64,000 nucleotides of DNA, taken from Amia ocellicauda (taxonomy: Eukaryota > Chordata > Actinopteri > Amiiformes > Amiidae). The stretch is from the NCBI RefSeq assembly GCF_036373705.1, contig NC_089869.1, forward strand, positions 10,303,676 through 10,367,675, read 5' to 3'. Both the position numbers and the translations under genes were made by a program. This document shows, in pieces, positions 48,711 to 59,304 of the stretch (the first letter of the stretch is position 1; each line of letters starts with the position of its first letter). The notes under the pieces are model-generated. The model made no database searches and was not told the origin of the DNA. It was given only the letters and a program-made list of their open reading frames with translations.

Positions 48711-49331
48711 ATGCACCATTCCTACCTCCCTGCGTATCACACCTTCAACGGCATGTTTGCCACAGTTAACGCTCACAGACAGTGGCCGCCCATCCAGGCA
48801 GCGGGTTCGAACACCAACGGCCACTTCCTGCCACCCATCTACCCTCAGAGACCTGTGACCCTGGTCTGGGAGGCCCCACAGCTGGGAGCACCAGTGGAGT
48901 ACCACCATTTTTATGGAATAAACCCCCTAAGCTTGCTTAACCCCTACTGGTACTGGCCATATGCTCGCCCCCCCCACAACAACTGGGGTTACGGGGCCAG
49001 GCGCTCGGAGCAGCAGAGCAGCGGCGCCTGGCCTGAGGGCTTCACCATGAAAGGGGAACTGCGTTGGGGCAAACTGGAGAGGGTGTACGGGCAACGCAAG
49101 GAGCTGCCCGAGTTTGTCAAGGAGGACTTGCGCCGGGTGTATGGCACCTACCCCCGGACTGATGTGAGCGTCACCTATCAGGGCGGGGAGTATGTGGTGC
49201 GCGGAGACCCCCGGGTGGGTGACCAGGAGTACAAGGTGGAGAAGAAGGTGGTGCGACAGGTGGAGTCTCCCGAGGGCGACAGCGTGAGCGAGATTGTGGA
49301 GAAGAAGAAGAAGAAAAAGAAATCCAAGTAG
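48711..49331 (+). CDS. Uncharacterised Tyr/Trp/Pro-rich protein, C10orf95 by position
   Basis: A 206-aa frame from ATG 48711 (MHHSYLPAYHTFNG) to TAG 49331 in one exon. The open frame continues upstream to about 48630 but without an ATG, so this is the first usable start. Three parts: an aromatic, proline-rich N-terminal half (NPYWYWPYARPP at about 77-88); a charged conserved-looking core at 111-180 (MKGELRWGKLERVYG, EFVKEDLRRVYGTYPRTDVS); and a C-terminal lysine run (residues 198-206). No signal peptide or membrane segment. Function unknown. It lies head-to-head with MFSD13A, which is where human C10orf95 lies relative to MFSD13A; I cannot confirm sequence homology from memory. GC content and codon use are much higher than the flanks, supporting a real gene. 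Confidence 0.7.
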   Translation: MHHSYLPAYHTFNGMFATVNAHRQWPPIQAAGSNTNGHFLPPIYPQRPVTLVWEAPQLGAPVEYHHFYGINPLSLLNPYWYWPYARPPHNNWGYGARRSEQQSSGAWPEGFTMKGELRWGKLERVYGQRKELPEFVKEDLRRVYGTYPRTDVSVTYQGGEYVVRGDPRVGDQEYKVEKKVVRQVESPEGDSVSEIVEKKKKKKKSK

Positions 49332-50629
49332 CAGGCACTTCCTGGACACTCATGAAATGAGGAATGAAGGTGTGGCAAGGAGGGAAAATCACTGCTCATA
49401 ATTATTTGATTTCATTAGCACTCAATGTCAAGGCATTCATAAAGGACAGATCTATTTGGACTGCAAAACTTGACACAAAATAAGTGATCCTTTGAATTTT
49501 GCACAAGATGCCCAGATCCCACCGTGTTTGCCCTAAAAGTCACTCTACTGTCGTGACAGATATCCAGTCTAAAGATAGATCTGATGTAATCTACAGTTAT
49601 AAACTACTGATAAATCAAAGCTCTTCTCTGGAAAAAAAAGGAACTTAATATCTTGAAATACTAGTCCTCCGTATATCAAAATATAATGACAGGTGTTTTT
49701 GTAGATGTACACTCAGATTTAAACATATATAAACAAAGAACTGTATCCATGCTACTATATCTGACTTTCTTGAACTGCTGGCATAGTTCTTCAATACTGA
49801 TGTCACTGTCTGGTAACATGATCTTCTGCCCCCCCCAGTAAATGTGCAGTATTTCATCCTGTATGTCACTGCCCTTTGTTCAGAGGAGGTTGTGCAAATA
49901 TGGATAGAAAGATTTAGCATTTTCAAAGTTATGACAAATGATATCTGCCTATCTGATATCCAGATAAGGTCAGCAGAGATATTTTAGGCTTATCTGTGAT
50001 GGATTGAGAGCTACACCTAGGGACCGGAACACAGACCTTTTGTTCATAGCGTGTATCCTCCTAGCTCTGCCCACAGTTCTCTAATCGACGGAGTATATCT
50101 TATCTTGAACAAATTATTTTGATGTCCAGCCTTGCAGTACGATGACAACTCTAAACACACCCCATTGAACACATGATGCAGCCATTCAGAGCTGGAGATT
50201 TCAACCTCCACTGGCTTGACACATTATCGATCAATCAACGTCGCCCCACTTTGTTTCATAAGGTGTTCCTTCAATGATTTGTCAGTAAGAAAAAAGCTGA
50301 AACGGACAAAAACCCCACTTAACTTGACATACTGTACATCATACAGTTAAAGGACATCTTATCAGCTGTTTGAAAAGCACTTAAGACATAACAACTAAAG
50401 CATTTAGGGAGTGGGGTTTTAAGGTAGCTAATTACCTAATCAGACAAACAAACCTAGCCCTTCAGAAGCACATGGTCATTCTTATGTAATGGATCCTGTA
50501 CTTTGAAACAAACTGATAATTAAAACAGGACTAATCACTGGCTCATCTTTACCTTGCAATAGCAGGGGAGAGTTATCCAGAGGGGCGTGCTGTTGTGTGG
50601 CTAGTTGAATAAACCCTCACTGACATCAA

Positions 50630-50687
<58 letters not shown>

Positions 50688-52604
50688 AATAATAATAATA
50701 ATAATAATCATCATCATCATCTCTTAGTAACTCTGTATTTTTCCCATTCACAGAACTATCACACATTTACCATATTAATATGAATATGTAAAACAAACTG
50801 AGAAAGAAAGACTCATAGAATTTGCTTACAGTCTGTCAGTGACCCCCATGGTGAAACTCTGCCATTGTAACATTTAAGAAAGGACTCCAACAGCAATAGC
50901 AGACTGAAGCACTACAGCTTATGTACTGAACATATATTGAATGATTATAGTTAATCAGTAGATACTTTGTTACTTCTGTTTTACATAGTATTTTCCTTGA
51001 ATGTTTTTGCTATGATAATATTTAACATTTTCTTCAAGCACTAGACAAGTTAATGGTCTTATTGCTGACGATGGGAAGAAAATGAATGAGTTCAGTGGGG
51101 CATCTAGTGGCCACATACAGTAACAGCAGGACAAAAACAGCCATGTCCTGTCAGACTGAGACATTTTAAATCAGTAAGAATTGTTTTGTTTTTGTATTTT
51201 GTTTTATACTATGGCTATGTCTTATTAAAAGTAATATAACTGATCAAAGGGGAGTGGTGGCACCTGCAGTGGTACAGTGATCCTGTCATCACTCTGGACA
51301 TTGAGTTGGAGTTTTTGGACCCACAGGAAAGACACCACATGCAGGTCAACTACTCCCACCTCCAGCAGCAGCCTGACTTTAAATAATATGTCATGTTCAA
51401 CTCAGTATCCAATACTGACACAATTAGCCATTGCATGACAGGAACAATATGAAATTCTTCTTCACTGGCCATCCTGATTAAAAATCGAGTAGTATGTGGT
51501 AGTTGTAGCATGCACTTTATAAGCCTATGAGTAAATACAAATTGGTACATCGGACAGTTGAAAATCATAACAACTATAATAATAAATATCATTTCATGGC
51601 ACTCAGTGGAAACGTCATGAATCCCTGGGTGTCATTGCAATGCCTCATCTTACAGTATATGACTCAAGTCATTAACAGCTGAATAAGTTCTCTCTCCCAA
51701 TTACTACATAGTCAAGTTAACATCTAATTCACCTAGTCTTGGATTGTAGTCATGAGCTCAAGAGCGAGACATCACGTATTTATTTATGTATTTATTTATT
51801 TATAACAGGGAGTTTAACAGCTAGTTTGTAAACGTGTCCAGCTTGGTTCATACGAATACAATTCCTATTATGATGTCAGTGCTGTGATTCAGGGGGGTTG
51901 ATTTAATACAGCTAGTATACACATATCCTTCATTTACAGTTGAACATTACAGAGATTTTTTCAGCTTAACAACATCTGAGTTTATTTTAACAATGGATTG
52001 CAAATCTGTATCAACATCGACTAAAGGTAAAAAATAAATATTTAATAAGGATACATGGTTTTCATTAAACAAGCTTAAATTATTAGAAGATTACTTTTAT
52101 TATGGATCTATTCATTTCCTTAAGTTTTCTCTATGGTATGAAACTTGATTTTGAACTCAAATGCTGTACATTTTCTTACATATATTCAGTTATGTAAGTG
52201 GAAGTTTAATACTGGAATTAATAAAAGTACTTCTATCTGTAAATTTTCATGATCAAAATTGTCAATATTTTCTCTCTGTAATAGAACACTGTATTTTCTT
52301 ACTCTTGCAAGTAAAATTGTATAAAGTCATCAGTCAAATAAATCAATTAATAAATATAAACTGGATTTAAACTGGACTGTAACTGTGTCAATATTGTTTG
52401 AAAGAAGTGGACAGTAATTCATTCTAACTGTGGCTTTTTGACATTGAGGATCCTCACCTGAAACTTCCTCCACAGTGAGAGAGGATGGAGGGCAGCAGAG
52501 GCCAGTGACAGTAGAGGAGAGAGAAAAAGTATGGAGGGAAGAGACAGGGAAAGAGAAAGGGAAGCAGCACATCTTCAGTACAGAGGAGCCAAAAACAGAA
52601 ACAA
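49332..52604. other. Intergenic, no gene seen
   Basis: AT-rich sequence including the 3' UTR of the preceding gene at its start. It contains an (ATT)n(AAT)n tract at 50628-50720 and a (TATT)n patch near 51780-51803. No exon or complete mobile element recognised. Confidence 0.6.
50628..50720. repeat. (ATT)n(AAT)n(ATC)n microsatellite
   Basis: A second self-complementary ATT/AAT tract that ends in ATC units. Confidence 0.95.
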
Positions 52605-53102
52605 ATGAGTAGTGAAGGGGAGAGTCAGAAAAAGTTCAAGAGATTGTGTTCACCAGCACTGTCTTCCTCCGAGAAAGACTCTCCTCCCAGCTCTCGACGC
52701 TCAACCACTGACAGCGATGACCTTCCTCTCCAGTTCCCACCAGTCCAATTATCAGGCTGCCCAAGAACAGGTTAGAGAGGACAGATGATGCTCACATTGG
52801 TATTAGCTCCTATTTTTAGTGAAAAGTAAATAACTGTGGATGTACTCAGGCACTGTTCTGTTATGTCCTCCATATGATTCCTCTGTTTGTATTTCTGTGT
52901 CTTTCAGATGCTTTTAACCAGAAGTATTTTGAGACTCACATGCTGGGGGCTGGTGGGTTTGGTACAGTTTACGCTCGATTGAGGAGGGAAGATGGCCTTG
53001 AGGTCTGTAGCGATAATTTCAGACCTGATTCGTGGCTGCCTGGTCCACCAACCAGAGGACCACCCAACCTTGGAGCAGATTCTGCTCCATCCCTGGATGT
53101 AG
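52605..53102 (+). pseudogene. PIM-like serine/threonine kinase, gutted remnant
   Basis: Three pieces in order. Exon 1 (ATG 52605 to 52770, then GTTAGA donor) encodes a Ser-rich leader. Exon 2 (52908-53002) encodes FNQKYFETHMLGAGGFGTVY, the kinase glycine loop. After a 20-nt remnant with GT and AG ends, 53023-53102 encodes LIRGCLVHQPEDHPTLEQIL and HPWM before TAG, the end of a PIM-type kinase domain. The lysine of VAIK, the HRD and DFG motifs and about 200 residues between are gone. Exon 2 ends in phase 0 while the last piece needs another phase, so splicing or read-through both break the frame. PIM-like kinases are multicopy in fish. Exon 1 may begin further upstream, since its frame stays open. 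Confidence 0.75.
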
Positions 53103-53369
53103 TGAACTGGTCTGAGTGGTGGAAGGTGTGTACAATAAAAAACAATGCCTCCAGTGTGAATCAGCATGTTTAAGCTTTGCATGCCTGTGAATGCACAGTT
53201 CTATCTCTATAAAGCATGTCAGAAGCAAACACTGCTTTTAAGCGATTACCCATTCCTCAATCAGGGTGTCAGAAAACAGATGAATTTTTATTCCTAAATG
53301 TATCACAACACTTTCATCAACTGAGTCTTCAGTTTCAAACTCTATCTTGTTTTCTCCAATTCTGTTGTT

Positions 53370-53824
53370 TTGCCAGGACCAGGAGGTGAGAGACGACCCC
53401 TGAAGCCTCTGGAGAACCCTACCAGGGAAACAATGGAGGGGTTCACCTCGTCCCCGACCACCATCCTTGCTCTCCCTGTCGGTGCTTGCTGGGGGGCTCC
53501 TACTACCTCGCTCCCCTGCTGCTTTCCCGGTCATCTCAGACCCTGGTCCCTGGGTGGGGCATCCTGGTTGTGGCTCCTGGGAATGTTTTTGCCGGTCGGC
53601 CTTCCTCTGCCTGCCCCCGCTGCCCTCTGATGTTGTGTTGTCACTTTGGTCAGCCTCAGTCGTCCCCACTCCCTGGTGCTGCGATCTGGTCGGCTGCCTG
53701 TGGTCCTGGGACTCCGGCTGCCCTCCTGGCAACCCTTTGTCACTCGCCCTCCATCACCTGGCTGGTGGTGGTCGTGGTATGGCTGTCCTTTGTCGCCCCT
53801 GGTTCCCTCATGAGGGGGGGGGTA
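53370..53824 (+). other. Probable 3' internal part of an LTR retrotransposon
   Basis: GC-rich, C/T-skewed sequence ending in a polypurine tract (TGAGGGGGGGGG at 53811-53822) directly before the LTR start. Several open frames exist on both strands but none matches a known protein. The 5' part of the element is absent. Confidence 0.45.
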
Positions 53825-54001
53825 TGTGTTGTGCAGAGCAGGTAAAGGCTGCCCTGAATGACACTACATTTCCCAGAAGCCCTGATGGATGACTCACTCT
53901 GGGGGAAGCACACGACAGGCAGGACTCCTGCAATTGGACGGCTCCTGCATAAAAGCAGGAAGCCGGTATGCTTTGTGGTTAGTGATGTGGCAGGAGAGTC
54001 T

Positions 54002-54047
<46 letters not shown>

Positions 54048-54050
54048 AGA
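54002..54050. repeat. (GTGAGA)n simple repeat
   Basis: About eight GTGAGA units within the LTR, immediately before the nested LINE; purine repeats resume at about 54894. Confidence 0.9.
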
Positions 54051-54064
54051 AATATTCCATTTCC

Positions 54065-54893
54065 ATTATTCTTTAATAAAAACATCTTAACGTCCACAAC
54101 ATCGAAAAGCAGCGCCAAATTAAGACTCTTCCCTCTGCAGATAGCAATACAAAAAAGAGCAGCCAAGGTCTGGTCAAGAAAAAAGTGGGAAAATTGACAT
54201 GTATCTAAAAAACAAATACACAAAAGAATGGAGACATGAATTAAAGTTACAAAACAAATTGGAATGCTACCGGGCCCTGAATAGAATGATTAAATTGGCT
54301 GAATATTTAAAAATATAAAACATAAAAGATAGAAATACAGGCTCAGCGACCACAGCCTCGCCATCGAAAAAGGCCGCTACACAAAATCCTGGGTGGCCAG
54401 AGGAGAGCGGCTGTGCAGCCAGTGTGACCTGGGGGAGGTCGAAACAGGCCCACTTCCTGCTGCCCTGCCCTTAATATGCACAAATCAGGGAGACCTAATT
54501 TAAAAGTTCAAATTGCAAATCCCTGAATTCAGTGTGCTCCCCGATAGCTGCAAACTCCCCGTCCTGCTGGGAGCGCACGACCATCATAGCAGCCCAATAT
54601 GTGTCCGCCTGCCATAGCCTGCGGGACAGAGTGAGACACCAGCCTGTGGGACTCCATTTGTAAAAACAAAATAAAAACTGTTGGGTTCATTGCCCTTTTT
54701 ATTGTCATGATTGTCATGACACACATTTTGATACATATACCAAATATGTTTTATATTTGACTTTATGTGTATGATATTCGTTCCATTGCATCTTGTCATT
54801 TTTGTCTTATTTGATAATACATTTGTATCTGCTTTGGCAATATTGTTATTGGTCATGCCAATATAGCACCTTTTGAGTTTGAATTTGAATTTG
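54065..54893 (+). mobile_element. 5'-truncated LINE remnant
   Basis: Encodes a degraded C-terminal part of a reverse-transcriptase polyprotein: HSLAIEKGRYTKSWVARGER, LCSQCDLGEVET, then after a one-base shift AHFLLPCP, and later AAQYVSACHSLRD. This is the C-terminal zinc-finger-like region of a common fish LINE. The 3' end has GGTCATGCCAATATAGCACC and finishes TTTGAGTTTGAATTTGAATT, a typical tail. Clade not determined. Confidence 0.75.
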
Positions 54894-55379
54894 AGAGAGA
54901 GAGACTGACTCACTGACTGACTTCTCTCTTTTGGATCACGGACTCTGGCTCGGCTGCTGTTTGTCTTATTTGTGTTTCATTACTATGTGTAGGTTAGGGG
55001 TCTGTGACCACATTTAGTTTAGGCTCAGAAAGGAGCTAGGGCTTTGTATGTCTCTGTTTTGTTCACTGTAAATAAACCTGTACTTCCTTCACCCCACTCC
55101 CCTGCCTTTGAGTTGCTGTTTGTGAGAGACCCCACCTATAGAGCCCTGGCATCGTGCCCCCCACACGGTGCCACACGTTATTATTCTTGTTGTAACCAAG
55201 GTGCATTAAATGTCAATGTCAATGAATCACCTGTTAGCATAATGTAAGGGAGCTGGATTGGGCATTTTAAAAACAATTGTTGCTCCACTGTTTGGGCACA
55301 ATTATTTATAAAACACTTTATTTTTCATGTCAAACCCATGTAGAAACATTTCATTATATGATCCCTCGCCGCTTCAGCT

Positions 55380-55510
55380 ACACTACGCAATTGAGCGACA
55401 GCCCCTTAGTGAGCGCATGCGCGTCATGCAGTGTGCGCCGGTTGTGACGCAGCAGCTACAGCGCGCCGAGCAGCGCCTCCGTGCGGGTTCACTGGCGCGT
55501 CTGCATTATT
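55380..55510. promoter_or_regulatory. Orphan CpG-rich patch with NRF1 palindrome
   Basis: GCGCATGCGC at 55413-55422 is a perfect NRF1-type palindrome. It is followed by GTGTGCGCCGGTTGTGACGC and several more CpGs in otherwise AT-rich DNA. No gene start is seen on either side. It could be the promoter of an unannotated RNA or a GC-rich repeat piece. Confidence 0.4.
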
Positions 55511-56970
55511 TTTGTGCTAATATTATGATTTTAATAAGTATGCAGTCTGCTTAAAACAGTATTTAAATACATTAAAATAGACGTTGTTGTTTTATCTCTC
55601 CTACTGTTTTATAATGCACTGACAACACGTGAGTCAATAAACGTGTTTTTACAAAAATGCGAAATTACACAAAAAACGGTGTTGTACAGTATACATTGCT
55701 GTCAGTCATTTTACTTTTGGTACTTTATTATTATTTAAGTGTTGAGGTGCTTTTCCTGCGATTCAATTCCTAAGGTTAAAGCAGAAGAAAGAGAAGTTAC
55801 ATCTAGTGATACTACTGACTAGTCAACAGCTACAGCCGCCTCCACAATTATTCACATCACATAGACTACAGTGGGTTTAGAGACAAAAAGTGTACATTCA
55901 GTATGTGTTGCTATTATGAAAGTATAATATACAGTAAAGCATGTTCAGTGTATGCATTTGTAAACCCTGAGACTGAAGTCTATTGAAGCAGCTGTAGTGT
56001 CAGCAGCAGCAGTGAGGGTCTGACAGGCCGGAGGTGGGATTGTTGTTGAGGGGGACTCAGTTCAAACAGAAATAGTACGACAACAGCAAGTACATGCTTT
56101 AGTAATAAAGTCAAGCACAACCAGGTGCAAAAGCTTCAGCTGCAATTACACTGACTTCATTGTTCTTATAGTTTGTACAATGCATGATGCAAACCTTGTT
56201 TCGTGATCAGAAACAGCCCAGTTTGATTGGTGAGGACAGGAGGATCCACTGCAGCAGTGTTACTGTCCCTGAGAGAGACGTCTCCCTGAAGCAGCTGTAG
56301 GAGCAGAAGCAGCAGCACCAGGGAGGCTCAGACAGGTAGGAGCTGCTCTTACTGTGATTACTGTTCAGTGGGACTAAAAAGCTCAGTTGCATTACTATTT
56401 ATTTGCCCAATCGTACTTGTAGTTGATACAATACAGTATGTACACCATTTTTTTTTTTAATAATCAGAATCAGAGACAAGATTAATCTTGCTAAAAGATC
56501 GACTGGCAAGAGATGAATACATAAGAAAGGGTCCCACTCCAGCAGTATTAGATGCTACCCTTAGTGAACCCCAAGTGAAGATGTTTTTACAGTAACTGTG
56601 TCAGAAATGCCAGTGCTTAGATTACAACAAACACAGCGGAGCAGTACTATTGCATATGTGTGTGGAGCAGTACATTAAAGTACACTTACATTTAAAAAGA
56701 TGTAGGGTACCCGATAGATGTAATTAAAAGCATTAAATACCAGCCATTTGTAACAATCGTAATTTGTTTTCCGACTGTGCCCCCCCCCATAACATTTAGG
56801 TGCATCACGCCCCTTCTTAAAATATATGTACTGCTGTTTTTTTTATCTTTTTAAGGTATACTGCATATAGGGTTACATTTATTAAACCCCACTACTAAAG
56901 ACCTTGGACTTCAATTTTCAAAGCACAAACTTGCATTTATTACCTTTAATATATTTTTTCTCACTATATA
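55511..56970. other. Intergenic, no feature recognised
   Basis: AT-rich sequence with two CAG/AGCAGC-rich patches (about 55986-56012 and 56286-56325). No exon or mobile element recognised. Confidence 0.6.
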
Positions 56971-58175
56971 CACTCACCTAAAGGATTATTAGGAACACCT
57001 GTTCAATTTCTCATGAATGCAATTATCTAACCAACCAATCACATGGCAGTTGCTTCAATGCATTTAGGGGTGTGCTCCTGGTCAAGACAATCTCCTGAAC
57101 TCCAAACTGAATGTCTGAATGGGAAAGAAAGGTGATTTAAGCAATTTTGAGCGTGGCATGGTTGTTGGTGCCAGACGGGCCGGTCTGAGTATTTCACAAT
57201 CTGCTCAGTTACTGGGATTTTCACGCACAACCATTTCTAGGGTTTACAAAGAATGGTGTGAAAAGGGAAAAACATCCAGTATGCGGCAGTCCTGTGGGCG
57301 AAAATGCCTTGTTGATGCTAGAGGTCAGAGGAGAATGGGCCGACTGATTCAAGCTGATAGAAGAGCAACTTTGACTGAAATAACCACTCGTTACAACCGA
57401 GGTATGCAGCAAAGCATTTGTGAAGCCACAACACGTACAACCTTGAGGCGGATGGGCTACAACAGCAGAAGACCCCACCGGGTACCACTCATCTCCACTA
57501 CAAATAGGACAAAGAGGCTACAATTTGCACAAGCTCACCAAAATTGGACAGTTGAAGACTGGAAAAATGTTGCCTGGTCTGATGAGTCTCGATTTCTGTT
57601 GAGACATTCAGATGGTAGAGTCAGAATTTGGCGTAAACAGAATGAGAATATGGATCCATCATGCCTTGTTACCACTGTGCAGGCTGGTGGTGGTGGTGTA
57701 ATGGTGTGGGGGATGTTTTCTTGGCACACTTTAGGCCCCTTAGTGCCAATTGGGCATCGTTTAAATGCCACGGCCTACCTGAGCATTGTTTCTGACCATG
57801 TCCATCCCTTTATGACCACCATGTACCCATCCAGCAGGATAATGCACCATGTCACAAAGGTCGAATCATTTCAAATTGGTTTCTTGAACATGACAATGAG
57901 TTCACTGTACTAAACTGGCCCCCACAGTCACCAGATCTCAACCCAATAGAGCATCTTTGGGATGTGGTGGAACGGGAGCTTCGTGCCCTGGATGTGCATC
58001 CCACAAATCTCCATCAACTGCAAGATGCTATCCTATCAATATGGGCCAACATTTCTAAAGAATGCTTTCAGCACCTTGTTGAATCAATGCCACGTAGAAT
58101 TAAGGCAGTTCTGAAGGCGAAAGGGGGTCAAACACAGTATTAGTATGGTGTTCCTAATAATCCTTTAGGTGAGTG
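56971..58175 (+). mobile_element. Tc1/mariner transposon, DD36E spacing, 1205 bp
   Basis: Perfect 29-bp terminal inverted repeats: left 56971-56999 begins CACTCACCTAAAGGATTATT, right 58147-58175 is its reverse complement. TA target duplications at 56969-56970 and 58176-58177. It carries one transposase gene, broken by a small deletion. Very similar Tc1 copies occur in many fishes and lampreys, where horizontal transfer has been proposed. The intact inverted repeats suggest fairly recent insertion. Confidence 0.93.
57119..58143 (+). pseudogene. Tc1-like transposase, frameshifted
   Basis: Cut-and-paste transposase. The first part (ATG 57119) has the DNA-binding helix-turn-helix pair (LSISQSAQLLGFSRTTISRV near residue 23) and the first catalytic Asp in WSDES (codon 155, 57581). 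At about 57828-57836 the frame shifts; the size class (1 mod 3) fits a small deletion between two CCAGC repeats, estimated at 16 nt from memory of intact relatives. The rest continues in the other frame: QQDNAPCH (Asp at 57838), SPDLNPIEHLW (Glu at 57949), and TAG at 58143. There are 36 residues between the second Asp and Glu, the DD36E pattern. The product is predicted inactive; the inverted repeats could still be mobilised in trans. Confidence 0.92.
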
Positions 58176-58177
58176 TA

Positions 58178-58180
<3 letters not shown>

Positions 58181-58251
<71 letters not shown>

Positions 58252-58255
58252 GAGG
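58181..58255. repeat. (TA)n(GA)n compound microsatellite
   Basis: Begins a few bases after the transposon's right TA duplication: TA units to about 58214, then GA units. The transposon appears to have inserted at the edge of a TA tract. Confidence 0.95.
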
Positions 58256-58317
58256 CAGGCATTATTGTAATAATAATAATTAAAAAAAGACATAAACCAT
58301 GTTTATACAATTTGGAC

Positions 58318-58323
58318 TTTATT
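58318..58323 (-). terminator. AATAAA signal, candidate end of pri-miR-146
   Basis: Minus-strand AATAAA followed by a pyrimidine-poor stretch, about 0.85 kb after the hairpin. Placed only because it is a clear signal in the right direction. Confidence 0.25.
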
Positions 58324-59149
58324 TTTTTTTCTGGAAACAAAATGTATACAGCAGGACATCCCCTTACGTGAAACTGATCTAGCAAAGGAGGCTTTGTCAA
58401 GACCCAACCCAGTTATTTGCAATTCCCAATTATGTGTTCCTTGCTACCCTTTCAATTTCCATTTCCACCAAGTGTTAAAGAACCTGCCTATGACTTGTCT
58501 AATACAGGAGACATGTAGTAAGCACACACACATCCTCCGAAACATGAACTGTCAGATGACCTGCTTCTCTTCACACTGCCCGTCTGCAGCGCAGACACCA
58601 TACCTGGAGCAATGGAGGGAGGTCTAAAAGGAGTTCTCTCGGATCACACCGCAGAGATAACAGACTACACAGGTCTGCAGAAGCTTTTCTACAGTCATTT
58701 CAGACAAATGGGAGACTCTCAGGTGAAAGGCAGTGTCCCCTTTTCCATGACGTGACTCGAGAGGATAGTCTGCTGTATTTAAGCGTATTCTGTGTTATTT
58801 GAACAACATACTATATTCTAGGCTGGGGTTAGGGTTTGAGCATATCAGTTAAAATTCAAAGAGGCTGGAGAAAATATGTTGTTCTGCAAAAGCACATTAA
58901 AATACATTAAACACCAGGTGATAACACAACACAATAATACATGCAGGTACCCCCATTTTCCTCTCATTGTCCCCCCTCCTACCTATTCATAACAAACATT
59001 ACACCTCCCATCCCCATAATTCCCTTCCTTCCCCACAATCCCTCTAAATAATAGTTCAGATCAGTTACTACCACCTCCAGGACACAACTGATTGTGATGT
59101 TGCCCCAGACCCCAGAGCTGGCCAAGCTGGTGTGCCTTCCACGTCTGTT

Positions 59150-59304
59150 GACTACGAACACCAGGGTGCAAGAACTGAAGCCATAGATGGGCTCTTATTA
59201 GGACCAACCATCTATGGAATTCAGTTCTCAGAGCCCAGCACTCATACAGGCTGCTGCTGAGGAACATTTGTAGCATATATCCCCTGTAACCAGTTCAGGC
59301 ACTG
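59150..59304 (-). ncRNA. pri-miR-146 exon 2, 5' part (inferred)
   Basis: A good acceptor, CTTTTGCCTTTATTACAG, ends at 59305 on the minus strand, placing an exon start at 59304, 74 bp before the mature miRNA. The exon would contain the whole hairpin, as in mammalian MIR146A transcripts. Its 3' end is unknown; only the part down to just past the hairpin is given. Confidence 0.5.
59160..59240 (-). ncRNA. mir146: mir-146 precursor hairpin
   Basis: microRNA of the miR-146 family, an NF-kB-induced repressor of IRAK1/TRAF6 in innate immune signalling. On the minus strand the 5p arm at 59230-59208 begins TGAGAACTGAATTCCATAGA, with seed GAGAACU; its last bases are TGG. The 3p arm (about 59193-59172) reads CCCATCTATGGCTTCAGTTC and pairs with the 5p arm except for a small internal mismatch. 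The loop is about 14-16 nt. The mature sequence matches what I recall for zebrafish miR-146a, while the position beside MFSD13A and the C10orf95-like gene, on the MFSD13A strand, corresponds to mammalian MIR146B. Confidence in the family is very high. Confidence 0.95.

Larger units (their letters stand above)
53825..55175 (+). mobile_element. LTR (probable Gypsy type), interrupted by a LINE
   Basis: Starts TGTGTTGTGCAG just after the polypurine tract and ends GTGCCACA, giving TG...CA ends. A TATA-like CATAAAAGC lies near 53946-53954 and AATAAA near 55070. A (GTGAGA)n run begins at 54002, and the nested LINE (54065-54893) separates it from the GAGAGA continuation. No matching 5' LTR is in the window. 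Confidence 0.55.

Noticed and set aside
48711..49331. Relation of the Tyr/Trp-rich protein to Bucky ball/Velo germ-plasm proteins
   Set aside because: Similarity is only in aromatic, proline-rich composition; position fits C10orf95 better. Not excluded.
53238..53732. 164-codon minus-strand frame
   Set aside because: Antisense to the probable retrotransposon 3' region; composition follows the GC skew.
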